From: Makana argininalis_D
Lineage (GTDB): Bacteria > Pseudomonadota > Gammaproteobacteria > Enterobacterales > Enterobacteriaceae
Assembly: GCA_051307355.1 (NCBI GenBank)
Contig: JBPPLQ010000001.1
Location: 1 to 64,000 of the forward strand
Direction: 5' to 3'
Length of the DNA stretch: 64,000 nt
Made by a program: the position numbers and the translations under genes. This document shows, piece by piece, positions 37,770-48,428 of the stretch (positions are counted from its first letter, which is position 1; each line of letters opens with the position of its first letter). The notes beneath the pieces are model-generated. The model did no database searches, was not told the origin of the DNA, and saw nothing but the letters and a program-made list of their open reading frames with translations.

Positions 37770-38877
37770 ATGGTAAAAAAAAAATGATAATAAAAAATAG
37801 GAATTATTGGTCTTCCAAACGTTGGTAAATCAACTTTATTTAATTTATTAACAAAATCAAATATAAAATCTAAAAATTTTTTATCAGTACTATAAAAACA
37901 AATTATGGTTTATCACAAGTGCAAGATAATAGAATTTTTAAAATATCAAAAATTATTAATAATAAAACATTACACATGCAAAAATAAAATTTTTAATATA
38001 TAGCTAGATTAATAGAAGGGTCATCAGTTGGTAAAGGATTAGGTAATAAATTTTTTAAATAAAATAAATGAATGTAATGTTATATTACATTTAGTTAGAT
38101 TTTTTAAAAATAATAAAAATAATACATATTTTTTGGAAAAATAGATCCAATTAACAATATCAATATTATTAACATTGAATGAATATTATATGTTTTTAAA
38201 AAATGTGAATAATATGTAAATAAAATTGAAAAAAATATAAAAATACAAATAAATTTTTTTTGAAAAACAAATTTTAATTAAAAAATGTTTTGATCATTTA
38301 GAACAGATAAAAATGTTACAAACATTAAATATTACAATAGAAGAAAAAAAAATTATTAATTTAGGTTTTGTAACAATTAAACATATAATTTATGTAGCAA
38401 ATATAAATGAAAACAATTTTAAATATAAAAATAATTTTTAAAAATATTTTCCTATCTTCTAAATATAAAATATATAACTTGATATTTATTTGTGCAAAAA
38501 TTAAATTTAATTTATCTAACAAAATGAACATTAAGATTTTGAAAATTAAAAATAATTTAAATATTTATATTTTTAACATTTATAAATTTATTATTCACAT
38601 AATTAAATATTTAAATCTCAAAAATGTTTTTTATTTTTAATAAAAAAAGAAATTAAATCTTGGATTGTACACAAAAATACTACAGCATTAAAAGCTTCTA
38701 ATAAAATATATTCTGATTTTTATAAGAAATTTGTTAGAGCAAAAATTATTTCTTATAACGATTTTATTTTTTATAAAGAAAAAAATGAAGTTAAAAAATC
38801 AGGAAAAAATACGTTTAGAAGGTAAAAATTATATAATAAAATATGGAGATATAGTTAAATTTTTATTTAATAAATAA
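37770..38877 (+). pseudogene. ychF: decayed ychF (Obg-family ATPase)
   Basis: Segments of YchF are found in order but in shifting frames. GIIGLPNVGKSTLFNLLTKS (from about 37799) is the P-loop. LIEGSSVGKGLGNKF (about 38010) matches LVKGASKGEGLGNQF. LGFVTIKHIIYVANINENNF (about 38362) matches [40 protein letters not shown] (about 38650) matches the TGS domain, and IRLEGKNYIIKYGDIVKFLF ends at TAA 38875-38877. In-frame stops and frameshifts interrupt it, including stops just before the P-loop. Conservation of long peptide blocks indicates fairly recent inactivation. Confidence 0.92.
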
Positions 38878-38934
38878 ATTTTATATCCAAATTATCAAAT
38901 TCATATTTTTTTAAAAATTTATTTTTTTTAATTT

Positions 38935-38976
38935 TATAAATATAGATATAAAATAATATTTATATCTATATTTATA
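38935..38976. repeat. inverted repeat at the 3' side of rpoC and the ychF remnant
   Basis: Arms 38935-38952 and 38959-38976 are exact 18-base reverse complements around a 6-base loop. It lies eight bases beyond the rpoC stop and so is a likely terminator for the long secE-to-rpoC operon. Confidence 0.6.
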
Positions 38977-38983
38977 TTTTTTA

Positions 38984-41900
38984 TTAATGTACTTTTTTAT
39001 TTCTTTCTTTATGATATTTATATCCAGTTCCAGCTGGTATTAATCTTCCTACAATAACATTTTCTTTAAGACCTCTTAATTCATCTATTTTACCTGAAAC
39101 AGCCGCTTCTGTTAATACTCTAGTAGTTTCTTGAAAAGAAGCTGCAGAAATAAATGATTCAGTAGAAAGAGAAGACTTGGTTATACCTAATAAATCACGG
39201 ATATATATAATTTCTTTTTTACATTTATTTTTAAGTTTGATATTATACATTCTAATTTTAGAATATTCTAACTGTTCACCTTCTAAAAATTTCGAATCAC
39301 CTTTATTTATAATAGTAGCTTTTCTTAACATTTGACGAATAATTACTTCTATATGTTTATCATTAATTTTAACTCCTTGTAATCTATATATATCTTGAAC
39401 TTCATTTACAATATATTGTGTAAATTCGTTAACACCTCTTAATCTTAAAATATCATATGGTGATTCCTGACCATTGGAAATTAAATCCCCCCGATATACT
39501 TTTTCTCCTTCAAAAACATTTAAATGTCTCCATTTTGGAATCATTTCTTCATAACATTTATCTCCATTTTTTTTAGAAATAATTAAACGTATTTTATCTT
39601 TAGTATCTTTTCCAAAAGAAACTATTCCACTTGTTTCAGATAAAATAGCATGATCTTTAGGTATTCTAGCTTCAAATAAATCAGCTACTCTAGGTAAACC
39701 ACCAGTTATATCTTTTGTACCATAAGTTTCTAAAGGCAAACGTGCTAAAATATCCCCACTAGTAATTTTATATCCATCTTCTAATTGAATTATGGTTTTA
39801 CCAGGTAAAAAATATTGTGCTGGCATTTCAGTTCCTGGAATAAGAACATTTTTACCATTTGAATTTACAATTTTTAATTTAGGTCTTAAATTTTTACTGA
39901 TACCTATTGGTCTTTCATATAAATCTAATATAACAATAGAAGATAATCCTGTAAGATCGTCAGTTTGACGAGTTATACTCTGTCCTTCTATCATATCAAT
40001 TAATTTTACAAATCCATCCACTTCTGATATAACTGGCATAGTATGAGGATCCCAATTTGCAATTATTGCACCTTTTTTTATTTTTTCTCCATTTCCTTTT
40101 GAAACTATACAACCATAAGGTACTTTATATTTCTCTTTAATTTTACCTATATTATCTAATAATCTTATTTCAGCATTACGTGATATTATTATAATTTTAC
40201 CAATTTTATTTATTACAAATTTAGCATTTACAAAATTAACAATTCCTATATTTTTAACTTTTATATTAGATGTAGACACTGATCTAGATGCAGCTCCTCC
40301 AATATGAAATGTACGCATTGTTAATTGAGTTCCTGGCTCTCCTATAGATTGAGCAGCTATTACTCCTATTGCTTCTCCTTTTTTTACTAATTTTCCTCTA
40401 GCTAAATCACGACCATAACAATTAGCACAAACACCATAAATTGTATCACATGTAACAACTGATCTAACTTTTACACTTTCTATGGAATTTATTTTTATAA
40501 TTTTACAATGTTTTTCATCTAATAATTGATTTCTATTGATAATAATTTCAAATGTACCTGGTTTTAAAATATCTTCTGCTGCAACCCTGCCTAAAATTCT
40601 ATCTGTTAAATTATCTTTTAAATTATTTCCTTCTATCACATTTGTTATTATTATCCCAAATAATGTTTTACAATCATCTTCTAAAACAACTACATCTTGT
40701 GCCGCATCTACTAATCTTCTTGTTAAATATCCAGAATTTGCTGTTTTTAATGCTGTATCTGCTAATCCTTTACGTGCACCATGAGTAGAAATAAAATATT
40801 GTAAAACATTTAACCCTTCTCTAAAATTAGCTGTAATAGGTGTTTCTATTATAAAACCATCAGGTTTTGCCATTAAACCCCTCATTCCAGCTAATTGACG
40901 AATTTGAGCTGATGAACCTCTTGCTCCTGAATCAGCCATCATGAAAATACTATTAAAAGAAACTTGGTTTTCTTTCTTTCCCAATTTATTTATAACTATA
41001 TCATGTGAAAGATTTTTCATCATTGAATCAGAAATTTTATCATTAGCTGATGCCCATATATCAATTATTTTATTATATTTTTCACTTATAGTTACTAAAC
41101 CAGATTGAAATTGTGTTTGAATTAAAAATACTTCATTTTCAGCTGCTTTCACAATTTTTTCTTTATCTTTTGGTATAACAATGTCATCTATTCCTACAGA
41201 AGATCCAGATTTTGTTGCATAATAAAATCCAATATGCATGATTTTATCAGCAAAAATAATTGTTTCTTTTAATCCTAATGTTCTGTAACAAGTATTAAAA
41301 ATTTTAGATATTTCTTTTTTACATAATGTTTTATTAACTATAGAAAATTTTAATCCTTTTGGAATTATATTCCATAGAATTGCTCTTCCAATAGTTGTAT
41401 TTTTAATCGTTTTTTTTTTCAAAAATATTTTATTAGTTTTAATATATTCTTTTATTCTTACTTTAACATTTGAATGTAATTCAGCTATACCATTTGAATA
41501 AACTAATTCTGCTTCTTTAGATCCATTTAATATCATTCCATCTCCTTTACCATTTACTTTGCTTCTTGTCATATAATATAAACCTAATACTAAATCTTGA
41601 GATGGGACTATAATTGGTTCTCCATTTGCTGGAGATAAAATATTATTAGTAGACATCATTAATGAACGTGCTTCTAATTTTGATTCTAAAGTAAGTGGTA
41701 TATGAACTGCCATTTGATCTCCATCAAAATCAGCATTATAAGCAGAACAAACTAGAGGATGCAATTGTATCGCTTTACCTTCTACAAGAATAGGTTCAAA
41801 AGCTTGAATACCTAATCTATGAAGAGTAGGTGCTCTATTAAGCATAATAGGATAATTTTTAATAACATCTTCTAATACATCCCATACAATATATTCTTCA

Positions 41901-43108
41901 TTATCTACCATTTTTTTAGCTGATTTTATTGTTGTAGATATACCTCTTGTTTCTAATTTAGAGTATACAAATGGTTTAAATAATTCTAATGCCATTCTCT
42001 TAGGAAGACCGCATTGATTTAATTTTAAATATGGACCAACAGTTATAACTGAACGTCCAGAATAATCAACTCTTTTTCCTAAAAGATTTTGTCTAAATCT
42101 ACCTTGTTTTCCTTTTATCATTTCAGATAATGATTTTAATGGTCGTTTATTAGATGATGTAATCGCTTTACCACGTCTTCCATTATCTAATACTGAATCT
42201 ACTGATTCTTGTAGCATGCGTTTTTCATTACGAATAATTATATCTGGTGCTGATAATTCTATAAGTCTTTTTAATCTATTATTTCTATTTATCACACGTC
42301 TATATAAATCATTTAGATCTGATGTTGCAAATCTCCCGCCATCTAATGGTACTAAAGGACGTAAATCTGGTGGAAGAACCGGCAATACTGTTAAAATCAT
42401 CCAATCTGGTTTATTTCCACTATTTATAAATGATTCTAAAATTTTAATACGTTTATTTATTTTTTTTCTTTTATTTTCTGAATTAGTAATTTCTAATTCT
42501 TTATTAAGATTAAAACATTCTTTATCTAAATCAATTTTATTTAATAAAAATTTTATAGCTTCTGCACCTATTTTAGCTTCAAATTCATCACCAAATTCTT
42601 CAATAGCATTAATATATTTATCTTCATTAAGAATTTGACCATTATTTAATTTTGTAATACCACTTTCTATTACTATATAAGATTCAAAATATAATATTTT
42701 TTCTATATCTTTTAAAGGCATATCTAATAAAAGTCCTATTCTTGAAGGTAATGATTTTAAAAACCAAATATGAGCAACAGGTGAAGCTAATTCAATATGT
42801 CCCATTCTTTCTCTACGTACTTTAGAATTAGTAACCTCAACACCACATTTTTCACATACAATTCCTTTATGTTTTAATCTTTTATATTTTCCACATAAAC
42901 ATTCATAGTCTTTTATAGGGCCAAAAATTCTGGAACAAAATAATCCATCTCTTTCAGGTTTAAAAGTACGATAATTAATAGTTTCTGGTTTTTTAACTTC
43001 ACCAAATGACCAAGATCTTATCATATTTGCAGATGCTAAAGAAATTTTAATAGAATCAAAATCTTCTGTTTTGTTTTTTGATTTAATAAACTTAAGTAAA
43101 TCTTTCAC
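38984..43108 (-). CDS. rpoC: DNA-directed RNA polymerase subunit beta'
   Basis: The largest RNA polymerase subunit, carrying the Mg2+-binding active site NADFDGDQM. The 1374 residues (E. coli 1407) are collinear with the enterobacterial subunit. The N-terminal zinc site is CLCGKYKRLKHKGIVCEKC (Cys pattern intact). The second zinc site is CDTIYGVCANC; the bridge-helix and trigger-loop regions include GARKGLADTALKTANSGYLTRRL and MRTFHIGGAAS. The reading frame ends soon after VIVGRLIPAGTGYKYH, removing about 30 residues of the E. coli C-terminal tail, a region near the omega subunit. It lies 90 bases downstream of rpoB. Confidence 0.99.
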   Translation of the reverse strand: MKDLLKFIKSKNKTEDFDSIKISLASANMIRSWSFGEVKKPETINYRTFKPERDGLFCSRIFGPIKDYECLCGKYKRLKHKGIVCEKCGVEVTNSKVRRERMGHIELASPVAHIWFLKSLPSRIGLLLDMPLKDIEKILYFESYIVIESGITKLNNGQILNEDKYINAIEEFGDEFEAKIGAEAIKFLLNKIDLDKECFNLNKELEITNSENKRKKINKRIKILESFINSGNKPDWMILTVLPVLPPDLRPLVPLDGGRFATSDLNDLYRRVINRNNRLKRLIELSAPDIIIRNEKRMLQESVDSVLDNGRRGKAITSSNKRPLKSLSEMIKGKQGRFRQNLLGKRVDYSGRSVITVGPYLKLNQCGLPKRMALELFKPFVYSKLETRGISTTIKSAKKMVDNEEYIVWDVLEDVIKNYPIMLNRAPTLHRLGIQAFEPILVEGKAIQLHPLVCSAYNADFDGDQMAVHIPLTLESKLEARSLMMSTNNILSPANGEPIIVPSQDLVLGLYYMTRSKVNGKGDGMILNGSKEAELVYSNGIAELHSNVKVRIKEYIKTNKIFLKKKTIKNTTIGRAILWNIIPKGLKFSIVNKTLCKKEISKIFNTCYRTLGLKETIIFADKIMHIGFYYATKSGSSVGIDDIVIPKDKEKIVKAAENEVFLIQTQFQSGLVTISEKYNKIIDIWASANDKISDSMMKNLSHDIVINKLGKKENQVSFNSIFMMADSGARGSSAQIRQLAGMRGLMAKPDGFIIETPITANFREGLNVLQYFISTHGARKGLADTALKTANSGYLTRRLVDAAQDVVVLEDDCKTLFGIIITNVIEGNNLKDNLTDRILGRVAAEDILKPGTFEIIINRNQLLDEKHCKIIKINSIESVKVRSVVTCDTIYGVCANCYGRDLARGKLVKKGEAIGVIAAQSIGEPGTQLTMRTFHIGGAASRSVSTSNIKVKNIGIVNFVNAKFVINKIGKIIIISRNAEIRLLDNIGKIKEKYKVPYGCIVSKGNGEKIKKGAIIANWDPHTMPVISEVDGFVKLIDMIEGQSITRQTDDLTGLSSIVILDLYERPIGISKNLRPKLKIVNSNGKNVLIPGTEMPAQYFLPGKTIIQLEDGYKITSGDILARLPLETYGTKDITGGLPRVADLFEARIPKDHAILSETSGIVSFGKDTKDKIRLIISKKNGDKCYEEMIPKWRHLNVFEGEKVYRGDLISNGQESPYDILRLRGVNEFTQYIVNEVQDIYRLQGVKINDKHIEVIIRQMLRKATIINKGDSKFLEGEQLEYSKIRMYNIKLKNKCKKEIIYIRDLLGITKSSLSTESFISAASFQETTRVLTEAAVSGKIDELRGLKENVIVGRLIPAGTGYKYHKERNKKVH

Positions 43109-43198
43109 AGAATTATTCCTGATTAAGTTAAAATTATTATATTTATTAAAATTAAAATAAATATATAGAATAAATTTTCATTAAAAAATATTCATTTT

Positions 43199-46100
43199 TT
43201 AATCTAAATCTATATTTAAAGCTAAAGATCTAATTTCTTTTAATAAAACATTAAAAGACTCAGGCATACCTGGTTCCATTATATTATTTCCATTAATTAT
43301 ATTTTTATACATTTTTATCCGTCCATTAACATCATCTGATTTTACTGTTAACATTTCTTGAAGAGTATATGAAGCACCATATGCTTCTAATGCCCAAACT
43401 TCCATTTCTCCAAAACGTTGTCCTCCAAATTGAGATTTACCCCCTAAAGGTTGTTGAGTTATAAGACTGTAAGCTCCTGTAGATCTTGAATGCATTTTAT
43501 CATCGACCAAATGATTTAATTTAAGCATATACATATAACCCACTGTTACCTTATGTTCAAATTTTTCTCCAGTAAAACCATCAAATAAATTTATTTTACC
43601 TGAGGTTGGTAAATTACTTAATTTTAAAAGATTTTTTATATCTTTTTCTTTAACACCATCAAAAACAGGAGTGGATATTGGAAATCCATTTTTTAAATTG
43701 TTAGCTAAAATATATATTTCTTTATCAGATAAATTATCTAAATTTACTTTATTGTTAATATTATCTCCTAAATTATATATTTTTTGAATAAAAGATTTAA
43801 TTTTTTTAATATCTTGTTGTTGCTTAATCATTAAATTAATTTTTTCACCAAGTCCTTTTGCAGCTAAACCTAAATGTGTTTCTAAAATTTGTCCAATATT
43901 CATACGTGAAGGAACACCTAATGGATTTAAAACTATATCTACTGGAACACCATGTTCATCATAAGGCATATCTTCTATTGGATTTATTTTAGAAATCACA
44001 CCTTTATTACCATGCCGACCAGCCATTTTATCACCAGGTTGTATATTACGTTTAACAGCTAAACAAATTTTAACAATTTTAATAACTCCCGGCGATAACT
44101 CATCTCCTTGTACTATTTTACTAACATTAAATTCTAATTTTTTATTAAAATCATTATGAATTTTTTTAATTTGTTTTTTAATATTATATATTTTATTTTT
44201 ATAATAAGAATTTTTCAATTTTATTTTTAACCATTTGTATTTCTCTATATTTTTTAATTTCGAATGTTTAATTCCATTATAAATAAGTATATTATAAATT
44301 TTAGAAAACAATTTTGATTCAAATATATTTAATTTTTCTTTTAAATCATACTTTATTTGTTTTATTTTTAATTTTTCTATTTCTAATGTTCTTTTATCTT
44401 TTTTAACACCATCTCTATTAAATATTTGTACGTCTATTACAGTTCCAAATACTCCATTAGGAACTCTTAAAGAAGAATCTTTTACATTTGAAGACTTTTC
44501 ACCAAAAATTGCTCTTAATAATTTTTCTTCAGGTGTAATTTTTATCTCACCTTTAGGTGTTACTTTACCTACTAATATATCATTTCCATTAACTTCAGCA
44601 CCTATAAATATTATACCTGATTCATCTAAATTAGATAATGAAGATTCGCTTATATTAGGAAGATCAGAAGTAATTTCTTCCGGTCCTAATTTAGTATCTC
44701 TAGCAATACAAATTAATTCTTGTATATGAATTGTAGTAAATCTATCATCTTTTACTATACGTTCTGATATTAACATAGAATCTTCAAAATTATATCCATT
44801 CCATGGCATAAAAGCAATTCTCATATTTTGTCCTAAGGCTAATTCACCAAGATCTGTTGAAGGTCCATCAGCTATTACATCTCCTTTTTTAATTTTATCA
44901 TTTAAATTAACACAAGGTTTTTGATTGATACAAGTATTTTGATTAGAACGCATATATTTATTTAAATTATAAATATCAATACCTGATTCTTCTTTGTATA
45001 ATTCATCATTATTAACATTAATTATAATTTTATCAGCATCTACATATTTAACATATCCACTTCTTTTGGATATTATTGTCACACCAGAATCAATAGCAAC
45101 CGATCTTTCCATCCCAGTCCCTACTAAAGGTTTTTCAGATATAATTGTTGGTACTGACTGACGTTGCATATTAGCACCCATTAAAGCACGATTTGCATCA
45201 TCATGTTCTAAAAATGGAATAAGAGAAGCTCCAACAGATACAATTTGTTGTGTAGAAACATCCATATAATCTACTTCATATTTTTTAAATAAATTTGATT
45301 CTCCTTTGTTTCTACATATTATTAAATCATTAACAAAAGAACCATCTTTATTTAATTTTGTATTAGATTGAGCAATAATGAAATTTAATTCTTCAAATGC
45401 TGAAAGATAAATAATTTTTTTTGTAACTATACTTAAAAGTACTAATCTATATGGAGTTTCTATAAATCCATATTTATTAATTCTAGCATAAACTGAAAGA
45501 GAATTAATTAAACCTATATTAGGGCCTTCAGGTGTTTCTATAGGGCAAACTCTTCCATAATGAGTAGGGTGAACATCACGAACTTCAAAACCTGATCTTT
45601 CTCTAGTTAATCCACCTGGTCCTAATGCAGATATACGTCTTTTATGAGTAATTTCAGATAATGGATTATTTTGATCCATAAATTGAGATAATTGACTAGA
45701 TCCAAAAAATTCTTTCAACGATGATGATATAGGTTTAGAATTTATTACATCTTGTGGATATAGTTCATCTATATCGCTTAAGGATAAATTTTCTTTTACT
45801 GATCTTTCTAATCTTGTTAAACCAATTCTAAATTGGTTTTCTGTCATTTCTCCTACTGATTTTATTCTTCTATTTCCTAAATGATCTATATCGTCTACTT
45901 CACCTTTACCATTACGTATATTAATTAATTTTTTAATTACATCTATAATATCTTTATCATTTAAAATACCAAATCCTTTTGTGTTTTTTCTTGATAATGA
46001 AGTATTAAATTTCATTCTTCCTACTTCAGATAAATCATAACGATTTTTTGAAAAAAATAAATTTTTAAATAAGTTTTCAGAAACTTCTTTTGTAGGTGGT

Positions 46101-47233
46101 TCGCTTGGTCTCATCATACGATATATTTCTATTAAAGCGCTTTTTCTATCTACAGAATTATCAAGATTCATTGTTTCTGATATATAAGCACCATGATCTA
46201 AATCATTTGTAAATATAGTTTCTATATTATTTAATTTTGAATTAATTAATTTTTCTAAAATATCTAATGTTATTTTAGTATTTGCAAAAGCAATAATTTC
46301 ACCTGTGTTTTTATTGATATAATCTTTTATTAATACTTTACCTATTAAATATTCTTTAGGTACTGTTATATTGTTAATTTTATCTTTTTTTAAATATTTA
46401 ATATGTCTTGCAGTAATTCTTTTACCTTTTTCTATATATATTTTATTATTTTTTTTAATTTCAAATGAAGATGTTTGACCTCTTAATCTTTCAGGAATTA
46501 ATTCCATATTAATTTCTTTTTTATATATGTTATAAATAACATTTTCGTAAAAAATATTTAATATTTGTTTATTATTATAATTCATAGCTCTTAATATAAC
46601 AGTTGCTGGTAATTTTTTTCTTCTATCAATTCTAACAAATAATATATCTTTAGAATCAAATTCAAAATCTAACCAAGATCCTCTATAGGGAATTATAATT
46701 GCATTATAAATAATTTTACCTGAAGAATGTATTTTTCCTTTATCACTATCAAAAAAAACACCAGGACTACGATGTAACTGAGATACAACTACACGCTCTA
46801 TTCCATTTATAATAAATGTTCCATTATGAGTAATAATAGGTATTTCACCCATATAAACTTCTTGTTCTTTTATTATTTTTATTTTTTTTTCTATACATTC
46901 CTTATTATAAACAATAAGTTTTAATTTTGCTTTTAAAGATGATGAAAAAGTTAATCCTCTTAATTTACATTCTTTAACATTAAAAATTGGTTTATTTAAA
47001 TTATAACTAATATAATGTAATTCTGAATTTTTATTATAACTTTTTATAGGAAAAATAAACAAAAATGATGATTCTAAACCATATTTACCTTTAATATCTC
47101 TAATGATAAATTTATTAAAAGATTCAATTTGAGTAGATAATAAATATGGAACATCTAAAATTTGTTGATGTTTACCAAAATTTTTACGAATACGTTTCTT
47201 TTCTATATAAGAATAAATTATTGAGTTTTTCAA
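43199..47233 (-). CDS. rpoB: DNA-directed RNA polymerase subunit beta
   Basis: The 1344 residues (E. coli 1342) align over the whole length, from YSYIEKKRIRKNFGK to MPESFNVLLKEIRSLALNIDLD. The rifampicin-binding region FFGSSQLSQFMDQNNPLSEITHKRRISALGPGG has the wild-type sensitive residues. The apparent start is TTG at 47233, adding MKNSI before the conserved YSY; no strong ribosome binding site precedes it. Upstream lies the rplL-rpoB attenuator hairpin. The stop overlaps no other gene. Confidence 0.99.
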   Translation of the reverse strand: MKNSIIYSYIEKKRIRKNFGKHQQILDVPYLLSTQIESFNKFIIRDIKGKYGLESSFLFIFPIKSYNKNSELHYISYNLNKPIFNVKECKLRGLTFSSSLKAKLKLIVYNKECIEKKIKIIKEQEVYMGEIPIITHNGTFIINGIERVVVSQLHRSPGVFFDSDKGKIHSSGKIIYNAIIIPYRGSWLDFEFDSKDILFVRIDRRKKLPATVILRAMNYNNKQILNIFYENVIYNIYKKEINMELIPERLRGQTSSFEIKKNNKIYIEKGKRITARHIKYLKKDKINNITVPKEYLIGKVLIKDYINKNTGEIIAFANTKITLDILEKLINSKLNNIETIFTNDLDHGAYISETMNLDNSVDRKSALIEIYRMMRPSEPPTKEVSENLFKNLFFSKNRYDLSEVGRMKFNTSLSRKNTKGFGILNDKDIIDVIKKLINIRNGKGEVDDIDHLGNRRIKSVGEMTENQFRIGLTRLERSVKENLSLSDIDELYPQDVINSKPISSSLKEFFGSSQLSQFMDQNNPLSEITHKRRISALGPGGLTRERSGFEVRDVHPTHYGRVCPIETPEGPNIGLINSLSVYARINKYGFIETPYRLVLLSIVTKKIIYLSAFEELNFIIAQSNTKLNKDGSFVNDLIICRNKGESNLFKKYEVDYMDVSTQQIVSVGASLIPFLEHDDANRALMGANMQRQSVPTIISEKPLVGTGMERSVAIDSGVTIISKRSGYVKYVDADKIIINVNNDELYKEESGIDIYNLNKYMRSNQNTCINQKPCVNLNDKIKKGDVIADGPSTDLGELALGQNMRIAFMPWNGYNFEDSMLISERIVKDDRFTTIHIQELICIARDTKLGPEEITSDLPNISESSLSNLDESGIIFIGAEVNGNDILVGKVTPKGEIKITPEEKLLRAIFGEKSSNVKDSSLRVPNGVFGTVIDVQIFNRDGVKKDKRTLEIEKLKIKQIKYDLKEKLNIFESKLFSKIYNILIYNGIKHSKLKNIEKYKWLKIKLKNSYYKNKIYNIKKQIKKIHNDFNKKLEFNVSKIVQGDELSPGVIKIVKICLAVKRNIQPGDKMAGRHGNKGVISKINPIEDMPYDEHGVPVDIVLNPLGVPSRMNIGQILETHLGLAAKGLGEKINLMIKQQQDIKKIKSFIQKIYNLGDNINNKVNLDNLSDKEIYILANNLKNGFPISTPVFDGVKEKDIKNLLKLSNLPTSGKINLFDGFTGEKFEHKVTVGYMYMLKLNHLVDDKMHSRSTGAYSLITQQPLGGKSQFGGQRFGEMEVWALEAYGASYTLQEMLTVKSDDVNGRIKMYKNIINGNNIMEPGMPESFNVLLKEIRSLALNIDLD

Positions 47234-47347
47234 TTTATATTGTACTTATTAAGTAATAATATTAAAATAATAAATAAAATATAATTAAATATATTAATAT
47301 TTATATTTATTAATTTTAAATATAATTTAGAAAATAATAGTTTTATA

Positions 47348-47375
47348 TAAAAGCTAGTGTCTAAAGACACCAGCC
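47348..47375 (-). promoter_or_regulatory. rplL-rpoB attenuator hairpin
   Basis: On the minus strand GCTGGTGTC (47374-47366), loop TTTA, then GACACTAGC (47361-47353) form a 9-bp stem with one G-U pair, followed by UUUUAUAU. E. coli has a nearly identical hairpin (GGCTGGTGAC...GTCACCAGCC plus T-run) at this position, where it partially terminates transcription so that rpoBC are made at a lower level than the ribosomal proteins. The G+C-rich stem stands out against its A/T surroundings. Confidence 0.8.
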
Positions 47376-47412
47376 ATAATATTTAATCTTTAAAAAAATT
47401 ATTAAATTTAAA

Positions 47413-47775
47413 TTAATTAATAGATACAGAAGCTCCTGATTGTTCTAGAGTCTTTTTAAGAGATATTGATTCTTCTTTATTAATTCCTTCTTTTATTATA
47501 ACTGGAGATGATTCTACAAGATCTTTTGATTCTTTTAAACCAAGACCAGTAACACTTCTAACAATTTTGATTACAGAAATTTTATTTGGTCCTATTTTAT
47601 CTAGAATAACATTAAATTCACTTTTTACTTCTTCTATTTTGTTAGAATTTTTTTTATCTATATCTAAATTAGCAGATATATTAAATTTTTTTTCCATCAT
47701 TTTAACTAAATCAACAATTTCAATTACTGTCATTTTTGAAATTGCATCTAGAATTTGTTCTTTTTTAATAGACAT
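47413..47775 (-). CDS. rplL: 50S ribosomal protein L7/L12
   Basis: The stalk protein that recruits translational GTPases. The 120 residues (E. coli 121) have the N-terminal dimerisation helices (MSIKKEQILDAISKMTVIEIVDLVKMMEKKF begins in the usual way), a short hinge and the C-terminal globular domain with NKISVIKIVRSVTGLGLKESK. The hinge is Lys/Asn-rich instead of Ala-rich. It lies downstream of rplJ and before the rpoB attenuator. Confidence 0.98.
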   Translation of the reverse strand: MSIKKEQILDAISKMTVIEIVDLVKMMEKKFNISANLDIDKKNSNKIEEVKSEFNVILDKIGPNKISVIKIVRSVTGLGLKESKDLVESSPVIIKEGINKEESISLKKTLEQSGASVSIN

Positions 47776-47852
47776 AAAATTTCCTAAAAAAAAATAATAT
47801 TTAAATATTAAATATTAATAAAACATTATTAAATAATTTTTGCATGTATAAA

Positions 47853-48353
47853 TTATATTTGTGTTTTTTTATTATAACATAATGTTTTTAACAATTTCAT
47901 TAATTTTAATATACATGATTCTTTAATAATAAATATTAACATTGATATTGATTCTAAATAAGTTGGAATATCAGAAAGAATATTTATTTGAGATGATGCT
48001 ATTTTTTTTCCTTCAAAAGCAGCATGTTTTATTTTAAAACTATTATTTTCTTTAGAAAATGTTTTAAATAATCTAGCTGCATCTCCTGGATTTTCATTAG
48101 AAAAAGCAATTATATTTTGACCTACAAAAATGTTTTTTAAACATTTAAAAGTAGTTTTTTTAATTATTCTTTTCATCAAAGTATTTTTAACTACTTTAAT
48201 ATAAATATTTTTTTTAATACATAATTTACGTAATTCATTAATTTTATTAGATTTCACACCATCATACTGAGCAATAACTACAGAAATAGCTTTTTTTGAT
48301 TTTTCAATAATTCCTTTTACAAGATTTTTTTTATTTTTTATTTTTAATATCAT
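47853..48353 (-). CDS. rplJ: 50S ribosomal protein L10
   Basis: L10 anchors L7/L12 dimers to 23S rRNA. The 166 residues (E. coli 165) keep the N-terminal rRNA-binding domain (KSKKAISVVIAQYDGVKSNKINELR, VVKNTLMKRI) and a C-terminal helix for L7/L12, here Lys- and Leu-rich (ESCILKLMKLLKTL). Only 75 bases separate it from rplA, so the long L10 leader used for autoregulation in E. coli is either compressed or lost. Confidence 0.97.
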   Translation of the reverse strand: MILKIKNKKNLVKGIIEKSKKAISVVIAQYDGVKSNKINELRKLCIKKNIYIKVVKNTLMKRIIKKTTFKCLKNIFVGQNIIAFSNENPGDAARLFKTFSKENNSFKIKHAAFEGKKIASSQINILSDIPTYLESISMLIFIIKESCILKLMKLLKTLCYNKKTQI

Positions 48354-48428
48354 TAAATTATCTCTTTTAAAGATTACAAATCATATTATAAAATATTTTA
48401 TAATATTTTAATATTTAAATTAAAATAA

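Noticed and set aside
38407..38640. 77-codon plus-strand open frame
   Set aside because: Falls inside the ychF remnant in a frame unrelated to the YchF peptide segments on either side; a product of decay, not a gene.
42216..42638. 140-codon frame antisense to rpoC
   Set aside because: Entirely inside a highly conserved part of rpoC; a chance frame.
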